Part shown: one piece after another, positions 34,782 to 42,725 of the stretch | Layout of the letters: every line of letters begins with the position of its first letter | Numbering within the stretch: position 1 is the stretch's first letter | From: Actinomycetospora lutea | GTDB lineage: Bacteria > Actinomycetota > Actinomycetes > Mycobacteriales > Pseudonocardiaceae | Assembly: GCF_028737205.1 (NCBI RefSeq) | Contig: NZ_JAQZAL010000009.1 | Span: forward strand, 62,001 to 126,000 | Length of the DNA stretch: 64,000 nucleotides | Reading direction: 5' to 3' | The notes under the pieces: generated by a model | What the model was told of the DNA's origin: nothing | The model's database searches: none | The model's input: the letters and a program-made list of their open reading frames with translations, nothing else | Translations under genes and position numbers: made by a program

Positions 34782-35773
34782 AGGCGCTGGTGACCGGGGG
34801 CGGCGGCTTCCTCGGCGGCGCGGTGGTGGATGCCCTGCTCGCGCGGGGCGACGAGGTCACGAGCCTCGCCCGCGGCGAGTACCCCGATCTCGCGGCGAAG
34901 GGCGTGCGCACGCTGCGCGGCGACCTCGCCGACCCGTGCGCCGCCCGCGACGCCGTGGCCGGCCAGGACGTCGTCGTGCACGTCGCGGCGAAGGCGGGCC
35001 TGTGGGGACGGGACGCGGACTTCCACCGCAGCAACGTGGAGGGCACCCGCGTGCTGCTCGACGCCTGCCGCACCGCGGGCGTGGGGCGCTTCGTCTTCAC
35101 CAGCACGCCCAGCGTCGTGCACGCCGGCGGCGACATCGTCGGCGGCGACGAGTCGCTGCCCTACGCCGAGCGCTACGACTCCGCCTACCCGCGTACCAAG
35201 GCGCAGGCGGAGCGCCTGGTGCTCGCGGCCGACTCCCCGGACCTCGCGACCACGGCCCTGCGCCCGCACCTCATCTGGGGGCCGGGCGACACCCAGCTCG
35301 TCCCCCGCATCCTCGCCCGGGCCCGCGCCGGCACCCTGCGCCTCGTGGGCGACGGCTCCGCGCTGATCGACACGACCTACATCTCCGACGCCGCGACCGC
35401 GCACCTCGACGCCGTCGACCACCTCCGCCCCGGGGCGCCGTGCGCGGGGCGCGCGTACTTCGTGACCTCCGGCGACCCGCGCCCGGTGCGCGAGCTCGTG
35501 GACGGGATCCTCGCGGCGGGCGGTCTCCCCCCGGTGCGCGGCACCGTGCCCCGCCCCGTCGCCGTGGCCGCCGGTGCCGCGGTCGAGGCGGCGTGGTGGA
35601 CCCTCGGGCGGATCACCGACCTCGGCGAACCGCCGATGACCCGGTTCCTGGCGCGCCAGCTCGCGACCACCCACTGGTTCGACATCTCGGCGGCCCGCCG
35701 CGACCTCGACTACCGGCCGCGGGTCGACGTCGACGCCGGCCTCGACCGCCTGGCCCGCGCGCTGGCGGCCTGA
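34778..35773 (+). CDS. oleD: OleD, NADPH-dependent 2-alkyl-3-oxoalkanoate reductase
   Basis: A 331-residue extended SDR of the 3-beta-HSD/epimerase type. The nucleotide motif ALVTGGGGFLGGAVV is at the N-terminus and the YPRTK pair near residue 143 supplies the catalytic Tyr and Lys. It reduces the beta-keto acid from OleA before OleC acts. The chain of overlaps oleA-B-C-D implies one polycistronic mRNA. A 49-bp palindrome 27 bp after its stop ends the operon. Confidence 0.9.
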   Translation: MKALVTGGGGFLGGAVVDALLARGDEVTSLARGEYPDLAAKGVRTLRGDLADPCAARDAVAGQDVVVHVAAKAGLWGRDADFHRSNVEGTRVLLDACRTAGVGRFVFTSTPSVVHAGGDIVGGDESLPYAERYDSAYPRTKAQAERLVLAADSPDLATTALRPHLIWGPGDTQLVPRILARARAGTLRLVGDGSALIDTTYISDAATAHLDAVDHLRPGAPCAGRAYFVTSGDPRPVRELVDGILAAGGLPPVRGTVPRPVAVAAGAAVEAAWWTLGRITDLGEPPMTRFLARQLATTHWFDISAARRDLDYRPRVDVDAGLDRLARALAA

Positions 35774-35800
35774 CCGTCCGGTCCGCGACACGAAGCTGGC

Positions 35801-35849
35801 GCGCATGCCCGGAGGTGTGGCGGGGCCCGCCACACCTCCGGGCGTGCGC
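35801..35849. terminator. 49-bp palindrome, strong hairpin after oleD
   Basis: Two 24-base arms (35801-35824 and 35826-35849) match with one G-T mismatch around a single G. The RNA would form a very stable stem of about 22 pairs. No U-run follows, as is usual for terminators in high-GC actinobacteria. It separates oleD from the 104-residue unknown gene. Confidence 0.75.
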
Positions 35850-35994
35850 GCACCGCTCGTCACCCTCGCCGCCGTCGTCCTGGCGCAGTGGTCGGACCTC
35901 CGCCGCCCGCCGCGGTGCGTCGGGTGGCGGGGATCGCGGCGTCCGTGGGGTACTCCACGCCCGACAGCGCCGCCGAACCCTCCCGGAGAGCCCC

Positions 35995-36309
35995 ATGTAC
36001 CTCGCGATCGAGAGCCACAGCGTCGAGCTCAAGCTGCCCGAGCACACGACCGACCTCTACGCGTCCTACTGGGAGCGCCTGGGACCGGACACGATCGCGA
36101 AGGTCCTCGCGGACAACGACGCCGGCGAGCTCTCCGAGGACCGCCAGAGCGTCATGATCCCCGTGGCCACGCTGCGGCGCCTCGCCGCCGGCCGCGTCCC
36201 CGAGGGATGGGACGCCGACTTCGAGGCCATGCTCGCCAAGGCCCGCGAGCGGGGGTGGCTCAACGAGGCCGGCGACGCCGTGCAGGCGCACCTCGAACGG
36301 GAGCGTTGA
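35995..36309 (+). CDS. hypothetical 104-residue protein upstream of Ku
   Basis: Not recognised. A charged, soluble protein: MYLAIESHSVELKLPEHTTD at the start, helical YWERLGPDTIAKVLADND, and AMLAKARERGWLNEAGDAVQ near the end. GGAGAG stands seven bases before the ATG. Its stop is five bases before the Ku ATG, so the two are probably cotranscribed. A role in DNA end repair is only suggested by that pairing. Confidence 0.65.
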   Translation: MYLAIESHSVELKLPEHTTDLYASYWERLGPDTIAKVLADNDAGELSEDRQSVMIPVATLRRLAAGRVPEGWDADFEAMLAKARERGWLNEAGDAVQAHLERER

Positions 36310-36314
36310 CGGTG

Positions 36315-37280
36315 ATGGCACCCCGTTCGGTCTGGAGCGGAGCGATCACCTTCGGACTCGTGACGATCCCGGTCGGGCTCTACAGCGCCACCGAGGACCA
36401 CACGGTCCACTTCCACCAGTACGTCCGCGGCACGTCGGACCGCGTCCGCAACCAGCGCATCAACGAGCGCACGGGCGAGGCGGTGCCGACCGAGGACGTG
36501 GTCAAGGGCCGCGAGGTGGAGGGCGAGATCGTCGTCGTGGAGCCCGACGAGCTCCGCGAGATCGCTCCCGGCCGCTCGCAGGCCATCGACGTCATCGAGT
36601 TCGTCGACCTCGCCGAGATCGATCCCGTGTACTTCGACCGCACCTACTGGGTGGCGCCGAGCGACCAGCGCTACGAGCACTCCTACGGCCTGCTCTGCCG
36701 CGCGCTCGCGCAGAGCGGGCGCGCCGGGATCGCCACGATGACCATGCACGGGAGCGAGCACCTCACCGCGCTGCGCGCCGACGGCGACGTGCTGGCGCTG
36801 CAGACCCTGTTCTGGGCCGACGAGGTCCGCGACCCGGCCGAGCAGCTCTCGTCGCTGCCGGTGCAGGAGGACCCGAAGCGCCAGGAGCTCGACACGGCGA
36901 TCCAGCTCGTCGCCGCGATGACGACCACCTGGAAGCCCGACCAGTACGAGGACACCTACACCCGGCGGGTCGAGCAGCTCGTCGCCGACAAGCGCGAGGG
37001 GCGCGAGGTCGTGCCCGCCGAGGCGCCCGAGGACGCCACCGAGGTCAGCGACCTCCTGGAGGCCCTGCGCCGCAGCGTGGACGCGGCCGGTGCGGGCGAG
37101 CAGGGCGAGCAGGGCGAGCAGGGCGAGCAGGGCGAGCAGGGCGACGATCTCTCCGGCCTAAGCAAGGCCGAACTCACCGCCCGGGCGCGCGAGCTCGACA
37201 TCTCCGGCCGCTCGAGGATGAACCGCGACGAGCTCGCGCGCGCCGTCGCCGACGCGAGCGGGGCGTCCCGGGCGTCGTGA
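36315..37280 (+). CDS. ku: Ku protein, non-homologous end joining
   Basis: A 321-residue bacterial Ku. It starts MAPRSVWSGAITFGLVTIPVGLYSATE, the family signature (cited in part). The core bridge domain continues through PVYFDRTYWVAPSDQ and GIATMTMHGSEHLTALRADG. Ku binds DNA ends as a homodimer and recruits ligase LigD; no ligD is in this window. The C-terminus has five EQG repeats as a linker to a small SAP/Rho-N-like tail (LSKAELTARARELDISGRSR), which could add DNA binding. The start is ATG 36315; GTG 36312 precedes it. Confidence 0.93.
   Translation: MAPRSVWSGAITFGLVTIPVGLYSATEDHTVHFHQYVRGTSDRVRNQRINERTGEAVPTEDVVKGREVEGEIVVVEPDELREIAPGRSQAIDVIEFVDLAEIDPVYFDRTYWVAPSDQRYEHSYGLLCRALAQSGRAGIATMTMHGSEHLTALRADGDVLALQTLFWADEVRDPAEQLSSLPVQEDPKRQELDTAIQLVAAMTTTWKPDQYEDTYTRRVEQLVADKREGREVVPAEAPEDATEVSDLLEALRRSVDAAGAGEQGEQGEQGEQGEQGDDLSGLSKAELTARARELDISGRSRMNRDELARAVADASGASRAS
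37098..37142 (+). repeat. 9-bp repeat GAGCAGGGC, five perfect copies
   Basis: It encodes Glu-Gln-Gly five times in the linker of Ku. Perfect copies in frame suggest slippage-prone length variation between strains. Confidence 0.85.
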
Positions 37281-37341
37281 CGGCTCCGACGCACCGACGC
37301 ACCCACGCACCGACGCGGCGTGGGACAGCGGACGTGCACGA

Positions 37342-37360
37342 CCGGAGGAGCCGCCTCCGG
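37342..37360. terminator. hairpin after ku
   Basis: CCGGAGG and CCTCCGG pair around AGCCG, 62 bp after the Ku stop and ahead of the convergent TetR gene. A modest terminator candidate. The gap also holds short CACCGACGCA-like repeats. Confidence 0.4.
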
Positions 37361-37439
37361 ACGGTCCGGCTCAGGGGCCGGTGAGCTCGCGGGCGTGGGC
37401 CGTGACGTGGGGGACCCGGGCAGGCGCGCCGACCGCGGC

Positions 37440-38024
37440 TCACCCCCGGGCGATCCCGCCGAGCAGCGTGTCGACGATCCGCGCCGGCATGTCGGGGTCG
37501 ACCGGCTCGCGGGTGAGCACGACCCGGAAGTGCACGGGACTCACGAGCATCTCGATGACCAGGCGGGGGTCGACGGTGTCCGGCAGGTCCCCGCGCTCGA
37601 TCGCGCGGGTGACGATCTGCCGCGAGCGCGCGGAGCGCGTGTCCCAGTAACGGTCGCGGGCGCGCTGCGCGTCGGGGTCGTCGCCGGCGGCCGCGAGCGC
37701 GTGCTCCAGCGCGTGGCCCAGCGGGGTGGCCAGGAACGCGGCCAGGTCGCGGGCGTAGGCGGTGAGGTCCTCGCGCAGGTCGCCGGTGTCGGGCACGCGG
37801 AGTCCTTCGGTGACCTCGAGGAGCGCGTCGAGCAGCAGGTTCTCCCGGTTGCCCCACCGGCGGTAGATCGACGTCTCGTGCACCCCGGCGCGCTCGGCGA
37901 CCTCGGCGATCTTCAGGCCCTCGAGACCGCGGGACCGCAGGAGCGCGAACGTCGCATCGAGGACGGCGGCCCGGACCCGCGCCGACCGGCCCCCGGGTCG
38001 CCGCTTCACCTCCGGTCCGCCCAT
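37440..38024 (-). CDS. TetR-family transcriptional regulator
   Basis: A 194-residue regulator. The N-terminal helix-turn-helix reads LLRSRGLEGLKIAEVAERAG and VHETSIYRRWGNRENLLLDAL; the rest is the helical ligand domain. It is divergent from the CocE-type hydrolase, and a GCAAG/CTTGC operator lies between them, so it probably represses both. A TAGAGT -10 box ends six bases before its ATG, so the mRNA looks leaderless. Confidence 0.87.
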   Translation of the reverse strand: MGGPEVKRRPGGRSARVRAAVLDATFALLRSRGLEGLKIAEVAERAGVHETSIYRRWGNRENLLLDALLEVTEGLRVPDTGDLREDLTAYARDLAAFLATPLGHALEHALAAAGDDPDAQRARDRYWDTRSARSRQIVTRAIERGDLPDTVDPRLVIEMLVSPVHFRVVLTREPVDPDMPARIVDTLLGGIARG

Positions 38025-38030
38025 GCCGGC

Positions 38031-38036
38031 ACTCTA
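38031..38036 (-). promoter_or_regulatory. -10 box TAGAGT of the leaderless TetR gene
   Basis: Complement of ACTCTA; six bases separate it from the ATG at 38024. It abuts the GCAAG/CTTGC operator, fitting autorepression. Confidence 0.45.
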
Positions 38037-38038
38037 AC

Positions 38039-38052
38039 GCAAGCGGACTTGC
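38039..38052. promoter_or_regulatory. TetR operator candidate
   Basis: GCAAG-CGGA-CTTGC, a perfect inverted repeat with a 4-base centre, in the 88-bp space between the TetR gene and the hydrolase gene. It touches the TetR -10 region, so the regulator could block its own promoter. Confidence 0.6.
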
Positions 38053-38112
38053 TTTTCGCGCCCCACCGGCCGCACACTGCTGACGCAGGTCGACTGGACT
38101 TTAGGAGCAGCC

Positions 38113-39624
38113 ATGCAGATCGATCGCGACGTCGCGGTCCCGACCCGCGACGGGTCCCCGATCGTCGTGGACGTCTTCCGCCCCGAGGGCGACGGACCGT
38201 TCCCGGTCATCGCCTCGATCAGCCCCTACGGCAAGGACGTGCACTGGCCCGACCGCTACCCGCTCTACGACCTCGTCCCCCAGAACGAGCACATGGTCTG
38301 GGAGACCCCGGACCCCGTGTGGTGGACCGCGCGCGGCTACGCCCTGCTGCGGGCCGACACGCGCGGCACCGGCGGGTCCCCCGGTCGGCTGGATCTCTAC
38401 GGGCCGCAGGACGCCGAGGACTTCTACGACGTCGTCGAGTGGGCGGCCGGCCGGCCCTGGAGCAGCGGCCGGGTGGCGTCCAGCGGCATCTCCTGGCTGG
38501 CGATGATGGGCTGGCGCGTCGCGGCGCTCCGCCCGCCGCACCTGGCCGCGGTGATCGCCTGGGAGGGCGCCACCGACTTCTACCGCGAGATGGCCTACCA
38601 GGGCGGCCTGTACGCCAACGGGTTCGTCGACTTCTGGTGGGACCGCCAGATCGAGCCGCAGCGCACCGGCCGCGAGGGCGACGACTGGCGCGAGGTCCTC
38701 CCGCAGCACCCCCTGCTCGACGACTATCACCGGGCCCGCACCACCGACCTCGATCGCGTCACCGTGCCGGTGCTCTCCGCGGCCAACTGGGGCCCCCTGC
38801 ACCTCCACCTGCGCGGCAACATCGAGGGCTGGCGCCGGGCCGCCTCGACCGACAAGTGGCTCGTGGTGCACACCGGCACCCACATCGACCCCTATTACGC
38901 CGACTGGGCCCAGGAGCTGCAGCTGCGGTTCCTCGACCGCTTCCTCCGGGACCGGCCCGAGCGCATGGACGGCGTGCCCCCGGTCCAGCTCGCCGTCCGC
39001 CACGGCCGCGACGTCGTGTGGCGCGAGGCCACCGACTTCCCGCTGCCGGGCACGCGGTGGCGCGAGCTCTACCTCGACACGGAGCAGCTCGACTGGACGC
39101 CGCCCGGCGCCGCCGGCGAGATCGACCACCCCGCCACCCTGGAGACGGCCCCGGTCGACGAGCCGCTCGAGCTGACCGGGCCGGCCGCCCTGCGGCTGTG
39201 GGTGTCGAGCGACCAGGACGACCTCGACGTCTTCGTCCGCCTGCAGCACCTCGACGCCGCGGGGGACCCGATCCCGGCGATCGGCCCGCAGGGCGGGCCG
39301 CTGCCGATGGCCATGGGGTGGCTGCGGGCCTCGCACCGCGAGACCGACGCGGAGCTCTCCGAGCCGCACCGACCGTGGCACCGCCACGACCGCGAGACGC
39401 CGCTCGTCCCCGGCGAGCCGACCCTGCTCGAGATCGAGATCTGGCCGACCAGCATCACGCTCGCCCCGGGCGAGCGGCTGCGCCTGGAACTGCTCACCGA
39501 GGACGCCGACATGGGGATGATGGCGCACACCCATCCCGGGCTCCGCCGCCCCGCGGCCGCGACGATCCACGTCGGCGGCGAGCACGCCTCGCACCTGCTG
39601 GTGCCGGTCATCCCCGCCGGGTAG
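38113..39624 (+). CDS. CocE/NonD family hydrolase (X-Pro dipeptidyl-peptidase-like)
   Basis: A 503-residue serine hydrolase. The alpha/beta domain contains SSGISWLAMM with Ser127 in the nucleophile elbow. The C-terminal jelly roll (PLELTGPAALRLWVSSDQDD..ERLRLELLTEDAD) is the CocE/NonD domain. Relatives cleave esters and amides such as cocaine or acyl-amino acids. In classic CocE the acid lies in a G-W-Y-D segment; here the equivalent reads SAANWGPLHLH without Asp, so the acid must come from elsewhere. The His is probably in VVHTGTHID. A GGAGC site precedes ATG 38113. It is under the divergent TetR gene. Confidence 0.82.
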   Translation: MQIDRDVAVPTRDGSPIVVDVFRPEGDGPFPVIASISPYGKDVHWPDRYPLYDLVPQNEHMVWETPDPVWWTARGYALLRADTRGTGGSPGRLDLYGPQDAEDFYDVVEWAAGRPWSSGRVASSGISWLAMMGWRVAALRPPHLAAVIAWEGATDFYREMAYQGGLYANGFVDFWWDRQIEPQRTGREGDDWREVLPQHPLLDDYHRARTTDLDRVTVPVLSAANWGPLHLHLRGNIEGWRRAASTDKWLVVHTGTHIDPYYADWAQELQLRFLDRFLRDRPERMDGVPPVQLAVRHGRDVVWREATDFPLPGTRWRELYLDTEQLDWTPPGAAGEIDHPATLETAPVDEPLELTGPAALRLWVSSDQDDLDVFVRLQHLDAAGDPIPAIGPQGGPLPMAMGWLRASHRETDAELSEPHRPWHRHDRETPLVPGEPTLLEIEIWPTSITLAPGERLRLELLTEDADMGMMAHTHPGLRRPAAATIHVGGEHASHLLVPVIPAG

Positions 39625-39630
39625 CGCCCC

Positions 39631-40479
39631 TCAGCCCTGCTCGGCCACCCGCGCGTCCCGCGGGTCCGGCGGCACGACGATCACGGGGCACCGGGCGTGC
39701 GCGGCGAGGCCGCGGCGGGTGCTGTGGCGGGGGTGGCGCCAGCCGTGCTCCCCCACCCCGAGCACGACGAGCCCGGCGTCGCGCGCCTGGTCGGCGAGCA
39801 CCCGGTCGGCCCGGTCCTCGGCGAGCACGACCTGCAGCGTCGCCGGACGCGCGGGACCGACGTCCGGGAGCACGTCCGAGAGCAGGCGGGCATCCGGACC
39901 GGCGCGCACCACGACCAGCGGGGCCCCGCGCGCCGCGGCCCGCTGCGCGGCGAAGCGCAGGGCACCGCGGCAGCCCGCCGTGCCGTCGTCGCCGACCACC
40001 ACGACGTCGCCGCGCGTCGCGGTCGAGGTGGCAGTGGAGGTCGAGGGCACGACGGCCACCGGCACGTCGACGTGGCCGACGAGACCGCGGGCGACGCCGC
40101 CCAGGGTGAGCTCGCCGATCAGCCCGAACCCGTCCGTGCCGACGACGAGCACCGACGCCGCCGGGGCCTGGGCCCGCAGCACCCCGATCACGTCGCCCTC
40201 CACCACGGCCTCCTCGACCGCGAGCCCGGGAGCGGTTTTTCGCGCGACCGCGGCCATGGCGGCGAGCTCGCCGCGGGCCAGCCCGACCAGGCCCTGACGG
40301 ACGTCGACACCGACCACGGCCCGGCCCGGGTAGCTCCCGACCGGGATCGTCAGCGCGTGCACCAGCCGCAGACCGACGCCGCGGTCGCGCGCCTCGGACG
40401 CCGCCCACCGCACCGCCGCCTCGCCCAGACCGTGGAGGGGCACGCCGACGACGACGGGCTCCTCTCCCTCGCCGGTCAC
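39631..40479 (-). CDS. universal stress protein, tandem UspA domains
   Basis: A 282-residue protein of two UspA domains (about residues 7-145 and 158-275). Each starts with a hydrophobic strand (PVVVGVPLHG; DVVVVGDDGTAG) and ends near VDVPVAVVP and ARCPVIVVP with Gly-rich loops as in ATP-binding Usp proteins. In mycobacteria such tandem Usps belong to the hypoxia (DosR) regulon. A divergent Acg-like nitroreductase with DosR-like boxes supports the same here. Its GTG at 40479 overlaps the stop of a nine-residue leader frame that carries the strong ribosome site. Confidence 0.87.
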   Translation of the reverse strand: MTGEGEEPVVVGVPLHGLGEAAVRWAASEARDRGVGLRLVHALTIPVGSYPGRAVVGVDVRQGLVGLARGELAAMAAVARKTAPGLAVEEAVVEGDVIGVLRAQAPAASVLVVGTDGFGLIGELTLGGVARGLVGHVDVPVAVVPSTSTATSTATRGDVVVVGDDGTAGCRGALRFAAQRAAARGAPLVVVRAGPDARLLSDVLPDVGPARPATLQVVLAEDRADRVLADQARDAGLVVLGVGEHGWRHPRHSTRRGLAAHARCPVIVVPPDPRDARVAEQG

Positions 40480-40505
40480 GCGACGACCTCCAGGACCCGG
40501 GACAT
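40476..40505 (-). CDS. possible nine-residue leader peptide coupled to the universal stress gene
   Basis: ATG at 40505 with GGAGGAGGT four bases upstream reads MSRVLEVVA and stops at TGA 40478-40476, overlapping the GTG of the Usp gene. The main gene has no ribosome site of its own in the right place. Ribosomes probably load at the leader and re-start, or the leader is a chance frame and the site serves GTG 40479 poorly. Confidence 0.35.
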   Translation of the reverse strand: MSRVLEVVA

Positions 40506-40584
40506 GGCCACCTCCTCCGTGGTCTCCCCATGGTCGTCCCGGAGGCGGACCGAGCCCCAGGGCCGAACGACCCGGACCCGCCCC

Positions 40585-40621
40585 GGGACCTCCGGCGACG
40601 CCGGACGGGACCTGCGGACCT
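40585..40621 (+). promoter_or_regulatory. two DosR-box-like motifs upstream of the Acg-like nitroreductase
   Basis: GGGACCTCCGGCGAC (40585-40599) and GGGACCTGCGGACCT (40607-40621) resemble the mycobacterial DosR/DevR box GGGACTTNNGGCCCT. They are spaced 22 bp, two helical turns, as paired DosR boxes are. They stand 68-104 bp before GTG 40689 and could serve both divergent genes. Confidence 0.5.
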
Positions 40622-40688
40622 CGTCCCGGCGCGCGGGACGGACTGGACTCCTCCCGGGGGGACGAGGACCAGTCACGGAGGACGCGCG

Positions 40689-41693
40689 GTGGGCACCCCT
40701 ACGGTCGGTACGGAGCGCGCCGCGCTGCGCGACGCGGTGGCCCGCGCGCTGCGGGCACCCTCGGAGCACAACGCGCAGCCCTGGCGGTGGGTCCTCGGGC
40801 CCGACCACCTCGATCTCCACGTCGACCCGACGCGTCGGCTGCCCTTCACCGACGAGCGGGGCCACGGCGTGCTGCTCGGCTGCGGTGCCGCCCTGCACCA
40901 CCTGCGGGTCGCGCTCGGCGCCCGGGGGTGGCACGCCGACGTCCGCCACCAGCCCGAGGACCCCTCGGGCCGCCCGCTCGCCCGCGTGCGGATCCGGCCA
41001 GCGACCGACGGCCCAGGGCCGTGGACCCTCCGGCACGCGGCCGCGATCGACCGGCGCCACACCGACCGTCGCCGGTTCTCCGGGGGCTCGGTCCCCGTCA
41101 CCGCCCTGCAGGAGCTCGACGACGCGGCGCGGCCCTTCGGCGGGGTCCTCCACCTCGCCTACGGCGGCCACCGCGCCGTGGTCGCGGACGCCATGCGCGA
41201 GGCCGCGGAACGGCAGCCCACCCACGAGGGCTACGTCGCCGAGCTGGACCGGTGGACCCACCGCTACGCCGGCGGCCACGACGGCATCCCGGCGAGCGCC
41301 CGTCTCGACGGACCCCCGCCGGACTACCGCGACCTCGTGCTGCGCTGGTTCCCGCGCGGCACGCTGCGCCAGCCGCGCGGCGGCGCGGACCACGACGACG
41401 CGTCGGTGCTGGCGGTGCTCACCGCGGTCGACGAGAGCCCTGTGTCGGTGCTGCGGGCCGGCGAGGCCCTCAGCGCGATCCTGCTCGAGGCCACGGCCCA
41501 GGGGCTCGGGACCACGCCGATCACGCAGGTCCTCGAGGTTCCGGAGACGCGGGAGCGCGTGCGCCACCGGGTCGTGGGGGCGCACCGGCCGCCGGTCTGC
41601 GTGCTGCGCCTCGGCCGCCCGGACCCGCTGAGCCCGCCCCTGGTCCCGACACCGCGGCGCCCCCTCGCGGAGGTCCTGAGCGAGACGGGGTGA
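40689..41693 (+). CDS. Acg-family nitroreductase-like protein
   Basis: A 334-residue protein of the Acg (Rv2032) family, a double nitroreductase fold that binds FMN but lacks classical nitroreductase activity. Signature stretches are RALRAPSEHNAQPWRWVLGP near the start, AAIDRRHTDRRRFSGG in the middle, and SAILLEATAQGLGTTPITQVLEVPE (in part) toward the end. In mycobacteria acg is hypoxia-induced and linked to FMN storage. Here it is divergent from a universal stress gene across two DosR-like boxes. GTG 40689 has GGAGG seven bases upstream. Confidence 0.85.
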   Translation: MGTPTVGTERAALRDAVARALRAPSEHNAQPWRWVLGPDHLDLHVDPTRRLPFTDERGHGVLLGCGAALHHLRVALGARGWHADVRHQPEDPSGRPLARVRIRPATDGPGPWTLRHAAAIDRRHTDRRRFSGGSVPVTALQELDDAARPFGGVLHLAYGGHRAVVADAMREAAERQPTHEGYVAELDRWTHRYAGGHDGIPASARLDGPPPDYRDLVLRWFPRGTLRQPRGGADHDDASVLAVLTAVDESPVSVLRAGEALSAILLEATAQGLGTTPITQVLEVPETRERVRHRVVGAHRPPVCVLRLGRPDPLSPPLVPTPRRPLAEVLSETG

Positions 41694-41696
41694 GCG

Positions 41697-42641
41697 TCAG
41701 GACGCCTCCGGGACGACGACGACCCTGCCGCGCAGCGTGCCCGCGGACGCCTCCGCGTGCACCGCCGCCAGCTCCGCCAGCGGGACCCGCCGGTCGACGT
41801 GGACCCGCAGCTCGCCGCGGTCGACCATCGCCACGAGCCGCGCCAGCTCGTCGGCGTCGCTGCGGACGAAGACGTCGACGGCGCGCACGCCGCGGGCCTC
41901 GTCGGCGGGCGCCGGCGTCCGCGGCACCGTGTTGACGACGACGCCGCCGTCACGGACCAGGGCGACGAGCGCGGCGAGCTGCTCCGGGGTGATCGTGGCG
42001 AGGTTGAGCAGGACGTCGACGGGCTCCCCCACCGCGGCCACCACGTCGGTGGCCGTGTGGTCGACGACCTCGTCGGCACCGGCCGACGTCAGCCGCTCCC
42101 GGCTGCGGGGGGTGCCGGTGGCGATGACGTACGCCCCGGCGTGCTTCGCGAGCTGCACGGCGTAGCCGCCCACGCCGCCGCTCGCCCCGTTGATCAGCAC
42201 GCGCTGCCCGGCGGTCAGCTTCGCGTCGTCGAGCAACGCCTGCCACGCGGTGAGCCCCACCATCGGCAGCGCGGCCGCGTCGGGCAGGGGGATGCTCGTG
42301 GGCGCCGCGGCCAGGACCTCGGCCGGCGCGATCGCGTACTCCGCGGCGGCGCCGTCGGGCACCATCGGCAGGAAGCCGACGACCGCGTCGCCGACCGCGA
42401 GGCCGTCCACCCCGGCGCCGAGCGCGTCGACCGTGCCGGCGACCTCGATGCCGGGGATGTGCGGCAGCGTCACCGGGAAGGGGCCCTGGAGCCAGCCGCC
42501 GCGGATGCCGTCGTCGACGAGGTTGACCGTCGTCGCGGCGACCCGCAGCCGGACCTCGCCGGCGCCGGGATCCGGACGGTCCACCTCCTCGTGGCGCAGG
42601 ACGTCGGCCTCGCCGAACTCGTGGAACCGGATCGCCTTCAT
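41697..42641 (-). CDS. NADP-dependent quinone oxidoreductase-like protein (MDR family)
   Basis: A 314-residue medium-chain reductase without zinc ligands. The start MKAIRFHEFGEADVLRHEEV, the segment VNLVDDGIRGGWLQG, and the cofactor motif INGASGGVGGYAVQLAKHAG are typical of YhdH/quinone-oxidoreductase relatives. It probably reduces quinones or enones with NADPH. It is divergent from a MarR gene across two copies of a TGCTTC-type operator, so it is the likely target of that regulator, perhaps in an electrophile response. The ATG at 42641 has a poor ribosome site. Confidence 0.87.
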   Translation of the reverse strand: MKAIRFHEFGEADVLRHEEVDRPDPGAGEVRLRVAATTVNLVDDGIRGGWLQGPFPVTLPHIPGIEVAGTVDALGAGVDGLAVGDAVVGFLPMVPDGAAAEYAIAPAEVLAAAPTSIPLPDAAALPMVGLTAWQALLDDAKLTAGQRVLINGASGGVGGYAVQLAKHAGAYVIATGTPRSRERLTSAGADEVVDHTATDVVAAVGEPVDVLLNLATITPEQLAALVALVRDGGVVVNTVPRTPAPADEARGVRAVDVFVRSDADELARLVAMVDRGELRVHVDRRVPLAELAAVHAEASAGTLRGRVVVVPEAS

Positions 42642-42668
42642 CGGGGGGCCTCGCTCTCGATCACCAGA

Positions 42669-42723
42669 TGCTTCCAACTCGAAGCACTGGACCCGACGCT
42701 AGACGTGCTTCGATTTCGAAGCA
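42669..42723. promoter_or_regulatory. twin MarR operators
   Basis: TGCTTCCAACTCGAAGCA (42669-42686) and TGCTTCGATTTCGAAGCA (42706-42723) share TGCTTC-N6-GAAGCA; the second is almost a full palindrome. They start 37 bp apart and fill the gap between the divergent genes. The second touches the -10 box of the MarR gene. Confidence 0.75.
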
Positions 42724-42725
42724 AG

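Noticed and set aside
37098-37142. Satellite or phase-variable element outside a gene
   Set aside because: The 9-bp units lie in frame inside Ku and encode Glu-Gln-Gly, so they are part of the protein.
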